Of a stretch of DNA of 64,000 nucleotides, positions 57,751 through 64,000 are shown one piece after another. Made by a program: the position numbers and the translations under genes. The notes beneath the pieces were generated by a model. That model saw only the letters and a list, made by a program, of their open reading frames with translations, did not search any database and was not told where the DNA came from. This stretch comes from Pseudocercospora fijiensis CIRAD86 (Eukaryota > Ascomycota > Dothideomycetes > Mycosphaerellales > Mycosphaerellaceae). Numbering within the stretch: the first letter of the stretch is position 1; each line of letters opens with the position of its first letter. The stretch covers positions 5,234,979-5,298,978 of the forward strand of contig NW_006921533.1 of the NCBI RefSeq assembly GCF_000340215.1, in the 5' to 3' direction.

Positions 57751-57754
57751 CTAT
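57751..57754. repeat. Target-site duplication, right copy (CTAT)
   Basis: Matches 45,423-45,426; four bases, slightly short of the usual five for many Ty3 elements. Confidence 0.7.
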
Positions 57755-57779
57755 ATACCGTAGGTACGAACGCAAAATA

Positions 57780-60290
57780 TTTTTACACCGCGGGTGCTCC
57801 GCCTATTAGCTATCGCCCGAGTAATATTATCTTTCTAGAGTTAATCCCTACTCGATCGGATATCGTATAAGAGCTTAAAGGATAATCTTAGACGCCTCGC
57901 GAAGTCCTAGGAAGTAACTCTAAAGATATTAATCTAGAAATGCCTCGTCCTAATATCCTTCTACGTAGTACGGATAAAGGTAAAAAGCTACTTATCGATA
58001 GTAATCGCGAGTAGTATAGCGATCTAGCCGAGGGTAAAGTTGATTAAGTTAACTAATACGACGGATCCGAGTCTTTTTATAGAGGTTTTGTCGATAATAG
58101 ACTTAACCGACTACTCTATAAAAATATTCTCGATTGTCTCTAGCATTCTAAGCTATCGCCCTCCTATATAGTCCTCGTATTACGAGACAGCGATAGAAGG
58201 AAGAAAAATGCGATTAAGACTAGAAAGGCTAATCTCCTTCTATATCTCTAATACCTTAGTCTACCGGATAATGAACTAGACGAGTTGCCTATCTTAATTA
58301 TCTCTATTTCCTAGATAGCTAGTATTTACTTCCTAGTCTTCCCTAGATAGCCTCTCCTCTAAGACATTCTATATCGTCGACCTTCCGAGGATAAGCCGTA
58401 CTAGCCGAAGCCTATATATACGGAGGGCTTCTTATAGAACGGGATAGGCGCCCGATAGTCTTCCGCTATAACCTATAGCGCTATAGTAACTAGTCTTTAT
58501 ATAGAATTCCTCTCGTAAGTTGAGCTAAAGAACCGGTACCTCCTCGCAGTTAGTAATTCCTTTACCTATAAGTCTATAAACTTTACTTTACTATACGCTG
58601 CTTTCGACTTCAACTTCTAGATTAGGATCCGCCGTCGTTAACTCGATCCTCTTATATAAGCGCTCGATTAGTCCCTAGACGGACTAGAGCAAGCAGTTTA
58701 GACTTCCTAGTAGAATAGTATATATACTAGCGTCGAGGAAGAGTAGTACTATCTTCGGTTCGCCGCGGATAACATCGCTCGTCACTTTTATAGTTTGTAG
58801 CACTACGCCCTATTACGCTACGTCTTCGCCTAGATAGATAATTATTAAGCGTTAAAGAATACAGAGTTAGCATCTCAATTAAAGGGTCGTACTAGAACTC
58901 GAATCTATAGGCGCGTACCCGGAAAGGATAAATACTATTTAGGTGTGTAGCGCTACGAGGGCTAGGCCGAGAGGGCGGCTTAGGTAGTTCAAGCTTGTCT
59001 CGAGTAGGCGGAAGAATGTTCTATCTTAGTCGGTAGACCGTCCTTATTCTATTAGAGTCGCATATTTCTTACCTCTCCCTCCGATTTGCGTTTCTGTTTT
59101 TATTACACTAACTAGTAGTCTTGCTTGCTACTAGTACATCTAGTAAGTGTTGTCGCCGTCGTTATAATAAGCGGAAGTAGGCAACATGCTCTACTATCGA
59201 GGATAGAAGTATTGCTCGTAGCGTCTTCGGCACGTTTACTCTTCGCCCTTATCGGTTTATAATGCCGCCTTCTTACCCTTCTACCTGCTAATTCCGCTTT
59301 AGAGCACTAAACGAGCATTTTCGCCTCTAGGGTACTCGCGTTATTCGCGCTATTACGCTAACTCGCCGCGCTCTCTTAGAATCTCCTTTTCTTATCGACT
59401 ACCTACGCGCATTAATATACTAATGCCCGACACTTAATACACTTTTAGATAGTTATCTCCTACTATGTCCCCGAATAACAATATACAAGTCGTCTATACT
59501 AGAAACTAAACCGAGCAGCTAGAAAATGCTATCTTCTAATCCTTTTAGCCTCTCTTAATTAATAACGAAGCTATAGAGGCGACATCTAGCCGACGCGAAT
59601 ATTTCTATAGCACCTAGGATAGTATTGCGGCCGAGCTCGCTATCGATATAGACCTCGAAAATAATACCTATACTAAAGAGAATATTAGTAACGCTAACGC
59701 CGACGCCGACTACCTCCCGACTACTATCGATAGGGATTTAGAGGAAGAGTCCGAGAATAATAACGAGGAGATTGATAGTAGTAGTAGCGTAGGAGAATAG
59801 GTAGAAGGTTAGAGCTCCCGCTAGGGTAGGATAAAGACTAATATAATCCGCCGACTAACGATATATAATGCTTACGTTACTTAGCACTAGGATTAGAAGT
59901 TAAAAGACCTAAAGTCAACCAACCTTAACGTCGTCCGAGTAGCGTAGGATTAGCTAAAGAGGAAGAGTTACTAGGGCTTCCTAGAAGACCGTAAAAATGA
60001 TATTAGTGCGGTTGCGGTTACAATAGGCAACAATCGCTATAGCTTCTATATAAAGCAAGGCAAGCCGGTCTATATTATATATTACGAAGATAAGAGAAAG
60101 ATCCGATTCGACGGTAGAAAAGGCAAGAAGTATTAAGAATACTTTATAGGCTCGTAGTAGTATAATCGCTAATAGCTATCGCAGCCAACTCGTAGCTCTC
60201 GTCGCCGTACTTAAGATACCGAGTTTAGAGTTTGTATTCTATAGAAATGCACTTAGCCCCCCTTCAAACTTGCATTCTATTAGTAACTAA
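57780..60290 (+). pseudogene. One or two unidentified RIP-degraded reading frames
   Basis: A plus frame from about 57,780 to 59,400 (segments KKLLIDSNRE, AADNIARHFYSLQHYALLR, GRTRTRIYRRVPGKDKYYL) and another from about 59,463 to 60,290 with an acidic middle (DRDLEEESENNNEEIDSSSS) and a basic end (KIRFDGRKGKKY). Nearly all interruptions are TAG. They look coding in origin, but no family could be named. Confidence 0.4.
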
Positions 60291-60319
60291 TACCGAAGTT
60301 CGATTCTTTTACCGCTCGA

Positions 60320-60990
60320 TTATAGAACCTCGATTATAGAAGCTCGACTAATTGCGGAAGCTCGACTAATCGTAGAATCGATTATAGAAGCTCTTATAGA
60401 GCTCGATTATAGAGCACTATTACGGAGCACGATTGTAGAGCACGATTGTAGAGTACGATTATAGAGCACGATTATAGAGCTCGATTGTAGAGCTCGATTA
60501 TAGAGCTCGATTATAGAGCTCGATTTTAGAGCACGATTATAGAGCTCGATTATAGAGCACTATTACGGAGTACGATTATAGAGCTCGATTATAGAGCACG
60601 ATTATAGAGCTCGATTATAGAGCTCGATTTTAGAGTACGATTGTAGAGTACGATTGTAGAGCTCGATTGTAGAGTACGATTATAGAGCTCGATTATAGAG
60701 CTCGATTTTAGAGCTCGATTTTAGAGCTCGATTATAGAGCTCGATTTTAGAGCTCGATTATAGAGCTCGATTATAGAGCTCGATTTTAGAGCTCGATTGT
60801 AGAGCTCGATTATAGAGCTCGATTTTAGAGCTCGATTATAGAGCTCGATTATAGAGCTCGATTATAGAGCTCGATTATAGAGCTCGATTATAGAGCTCGA
60901 TTATAGAGCTCGATTTTAGAGCTCGATTTTAGAGCTCGATTATAGAGCTCGATTATAGAGCTCGATTATAGAGCTCGATTTTAGAGCTCG
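60320..60990. repeat. 13-bp tandem repeat array
   Basis: Roughly 45 copies of AGAGCTCGATTAT with variants (AGAGCACGATT, GATTTTAG, GATTGTAG). Most copies contain the palindrome GAGCTC. The left edge is degenerate and the right part is the most uniform. Confidence 0.93.
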
Positions 60991-61980
60991 CCGCTTAAGT
61001 TAGTGTAATGCTATAGACGAGGTTTAACTATATACCGTCGCGAATCAATTTGTCCTAAGTATAGCTATACCTAATAACATTTATAGCTTGAGACGCTATA
61101 TATACACGTTTAGATCTATTGCGTAGCGGTGCTAGGACTGTAAATTTTACGTGTACGCTATAGATCTCGATAATACTATTAGCTTCGCCTTTATTAAGGC
61201 CGCAGTCGAGCGCTCCTATATTACGTCTTCTTTGTTACTCCTTCTTAGCATAGTGTTTGTTTAGCATATCGGAGCGCCTAGCCGCCCGGAATCGATGTCT
61301 ATATCGCGAATTGGTTTATTATATTCATATTTTTACAATTCGACTTACTAGTCGCGTAATTACTAGACCGATTCGTAGAACTAAATTACCGAATTACTGC
61401 GAAGCCTATAGGTAGGTCTTAAGTCAGTTTATAGTATAGTTAACGGATAAAATGGGATATTGGCGCTTTGTAGTATCGTTATAGTTATATTATAGCTACT
61501 AGTTGAATCTGTAGCTTCCTTTGCTACCTTTGAAATCAAGTCTCCCGCCTCGTATATCTAATTCTTATAATCGGGCTAGACCGACACCTAGCCCTATAAT
61601 AGTCGCGTCTATATCCCTCGTAATTGTAGCATTGCTAAGCTAACTCTAATTAATGTAGAAATCTATAAAGCCCGTTACTATTATAATTCGCAGTCCGCTT
61701 TGCTCGTCGTCTCTCCGATCGAACCCCGATTAGCCTACCTAGCCGGTCCTAGCGACCTGTCTTTCCCGTCTAGGCCGTATCTATAGCCTTCCTCTAGAAA
61801 AGGTCGGTTGTCTATCTCGATACTAATCTCGGTGCTAGGAACCTGCCTTAGCCTAGATTATCTAAGCTATTATCGTCGGTATCTTCGTCCTTACTAGAAA
61901 ACTTAGTACGCTTACGTATAATAACCTTCCTTTTCGCCGATTTCTTCCCCTACTTAATCTCCTTAAAGGTACTAAGCATT
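60991..61980. other. RIP-degraded DNA, nothing identified
   Basis: About 1 kb between the 13-bp array and the SNF2 relic. The minus strand may carry the C-terminal tail of the relic (RKVIIRKRTKFSSKDEDTDD at its left edge); otherwise no signal. Confidence 0.35.
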
Positions 61981-64000
61981 TAACTAAAGTTCTAGTTAAA
62001 CTCGACCTTATAGCGGATATTGTACTTATAATATAGGTTAGGGTCGTATATCCTTACTACTTGAATTGTCTATTTCTTCTCTTTTCTAGTAGCTACTTCG
62101 CGGAAGAAGCGAGAAATAGTCTAGATTGTCTCGTTAATTATCTATATAGGGTCGACGAATACTACTATACTACCCTACTATAGATTAATACTAGTACTAT
62201 AGATAGGCGTAGTCGAGAAGATCTATATTGTACTACTGTCCTAATCGCGCTAGAAGTCCTTAACTAAGCCCTAGATATTCTTATCGCTAGCTCTAAGGAA
62301 CACAACTAACAATCTATCTTTCTAGGCTTTAAGGGCGAAGATTTTTATAATTAGGGGGGATAAACCGAAGGCTCTACCCTTTCTACCGATAGTCTTAGGG
62401 TCGGCTATTTGCTTTTCGATAATCCGCGCCTTTAAGGCCGCGTATCTCTCGCTGCCGGCGACTAATTTATCTAGATATTAGATAATAGGGTTATCGTCTT
62501 CGTTATCGAATAAATCTAGGATTTCGGCTTATTCGATAGTAAAGCGCAATCGAAAGTCGTCCTACTTGCAATTAACGAATATATTCCTCGACTCTCCTTT
62601 CTCGTTTTTTTGCTCTTCGTAGTATCCTATATTCTTTAAAGCCTAATTTCTCTTTATTATAGATATACGATTAAGTGCCGCGAGGGAGATCTTTTTATAG
62701 AATACATCGTTTAGTATTAACGGGAGCAGGGTATTAAGGCGTAGTATAGTTAGCTCCCGAAAGTATTAGCGCCTACTATCCTTCGCTTTCGATTCTTTCA
62801 ACCTCGACTACTCGTCTACCTCGCGCCGATTAATCTCTTCGCGGTATTCTACCGTTAAAGGCGTCGGGTAGGCTTCTTTTAGATTATTCTTGTTAGGCAG
62901 GTTTATAATAAGCTGTCCGTTGAACTATTCGGAGGCGAAATCTCTCCGAATTATTACTTGCTTAAGGTCCTCGGATAGCTAACCTGCCTCTTAGTCTACT
63001 TCTTAACCTTTGCTACTGTTCCTTAGTACTGTAATAGTTTTTATACGCCTATCGAAGGCTTCGCTATCGAGCTTCTATAGCGTTTAGTATACCTTCTAGC
63101 TTCTATTCTTATCCTCGTCGCCGTTGTTATTACGCTCGGAAAAGTACTATAGAATCTTTAGCGGGCTAGCTAAGGCTCGTACGCTACTATTATAGAACGT
63201 ACCCGAAAATGCTTAGAATTCGGCATTGCCGAGTACATTGCTATTGAGTTATAGTAAGTATAAATAAAGGCTAGTCCCCTCGCTATAGTTTTAGTAAATC
63301 TCGTCTATAGCGACGAAGCATACCGAGATAAGAACTCGCCTTCTATTATATATCTTTTTTCTTTCCTATCTACTTAAACTTTTTATTAGGAACTTATCGG
63401 TTTTTAGTTTACCCGAGATATGCTTTCGTACGTCGATATACGACCGGTAGTTACTTAAACTATCGAGCGCGTAGTTAAGCGTTATCGGATTGCTATTAGT
63501 AAAAAGGACGTATTTATATAGATCTAGTAGTGCCTCCGTATACTAGAACTTTGCAACCTCTTTATTAGTCGGCTAGTCTTCTAGGTATCTATTAAACATT
63601 CTATATTTATCGCGAGCTTTAGCAAAGTTCTACTTCTTTCCCTAACTATACGTAAGACCGTAGTTCTCGGCCTACTCCTTATATAGTCGGAGGTAGCGCT
63701 CGTTATAGAGAATTATTTCTAAATCGGCTTTCTTTAGATTAATAGCTATTGCGAACTTGTTAATAAAGTTTACGCTAGATATACCTTTCGATAGAAGCAC
63801 TACCTCTTAGATACCTTTAGTAACGGTCTAGCGTTTAGCTATGCTTCCCGGGTAGTAAGGGCAATCTAAGCCGTCGCGTACGCGACGTCCGGGGCATAAC
63901 TTATACTTCGGGTCGTATAGGAGATTAGCTAGCTAATACGCGAGCTCTAAGGATGCTTTAAGGCTCTCGATAATCTGCTCGGGCTTCTTATCCTTAAAGT
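61980..64000 (-). pseudogene. Relic of an SNF2-type ATPase, cut by the window edge
   Basis: The minus frame, read through RIP-type stops, shows SNF2/SF2 landmarks in order: a motif II block CFVAIDEIY (63,294-63,320; Tyr where His is expected, CAC to TAC), motif III FSGTFYNSSVRALASPLKIL (about 63,150-63,210), motif V in SINL and VVFVDP, and a motif VI-like stretch (ETIQTISRFFRE) at about 62,070-62,240. The loop reading VVRIYDPNLYYKYN follows. Motif I would lie beyond 64,000. SNF2 ATPases move DNA or nucleosomes using ATP. The match is by motif order, so the exact subfamily is not assigned. Confidence 0.65.

Larger units (their letters stand above)
31274..64000. repeat. RIP-degraded repeat block, continuing beyond the window
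   Basis: From 31,274 to the right edge the DNA is dense in TpA and poor in CpA and TpG, while CpG stays common, so every frame is littered with TAG and TAA. This is the dinucleotide bias left by RIP (C to T at CpA on either strand). It contains one full LTR retrotransposon and several gene relics listed separately. No intact gene longer than about 140 codons is present, and no telomeric repeat is seen at the right edge. Confidence 0.9.

Noticed and set aside
60320..60990. Possible CRISPR array because of regular short repeats
   Set aside because: Units are 13 bp with no spacers, in a eukaryotic context; this is a tandem satellite.
31274..64000. A Starship-type element with a DUF3435 captain at its left edge
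   Set aside because: Size, cargo-like relics and a sharp junction fit the idea, but I could not find a tyrosine-recombinase signature or matching ends inside the window.
63900..64000. Chromosome end at the right edge
   Set aside because: No telomeric repeats are present and a relic gene runs off the edge.

Overview
This window looks like filamentous ascomycete DNA (Pezizomycotina, most likely a Dothideomycete; the class is an inference). The evidence is short 47-75 bp introns with GT-AG ends, familiar fungal housekeeping genes, and a sharp change at about 31.27 kb into DNA with the signature of repeat-induced point mutation (RIP): TpA everywhere, CpA/TpG scarce, and TAG/TAA stops in nearly every frame.

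Positions 1-31,273 are a normal gene-bearing arm. In order they hold: a coiled-coil hypothetical (1,065-2,297, -); a small coiled-coil protein (4,237-4,707, +); a 1,603-residue helical protein of unknown function (5,157-9,968, +); a decayed bZIP-like gene (10,012-10,430, -) next to a small RIP island (about 10.5-11.4 kb); GPI3/PIG-A (GPI-anchor GlcNAc transferase, four exons, -) divergent from a DBP6/DDX51-type DEAD-box helicase (+); an acyl-CoA ligase ending in AKL (-); and a DHX57-like DEAH helicase (-) with an apparent one-base frameshift. Around the last two sit four diverged paralogues of a family I do not recognise: A and B on - (17.3-19.8 kb), C and D on + (27.2-30.7 kb). Each has an N-terminal membrane anchor or signal peptide, fixed cysteines, an N/QWSD motif and a shared phase-0 intron. 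The arm ends in a PPPDE-family peptidase gene cut off immediately after its catalytic Cys codon.

Positions 31,274-64,000 are RIP-degraded. Reading through the stops reveals a complete 12.3-kb Ty3/gypsy-type LTR retrotransposon on the minus strand (45,427-57,750). It has 279-bp LTRs differing only by transitions, a 4-bp target duplication, gag-protease, RT-RNaseH-integrase, and a third ORF of about 911 codons downstream of integrase that I cannot identify. Five copies of a CCCCCGGGG-centred palindrome flank the ORFs. Around the element are relics of cellular-type genes: a UBE2O/BIRC6-like ubiquitin-conjugating enzyme, a Gfo/Idh/MocA oxidoreductase, a spartin/senescence-domain protein, an SNF2-type ATPase, and several unidentified reading frames. 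Because RIP acts on duplicated DNA, these genes were probably present in more than one copy, either as a segmental duplication or as cargo of a large mobile element. Tandem repeats (23-bp, 12-bp, 13-bp units and trinucleotide tracts) lie between them.
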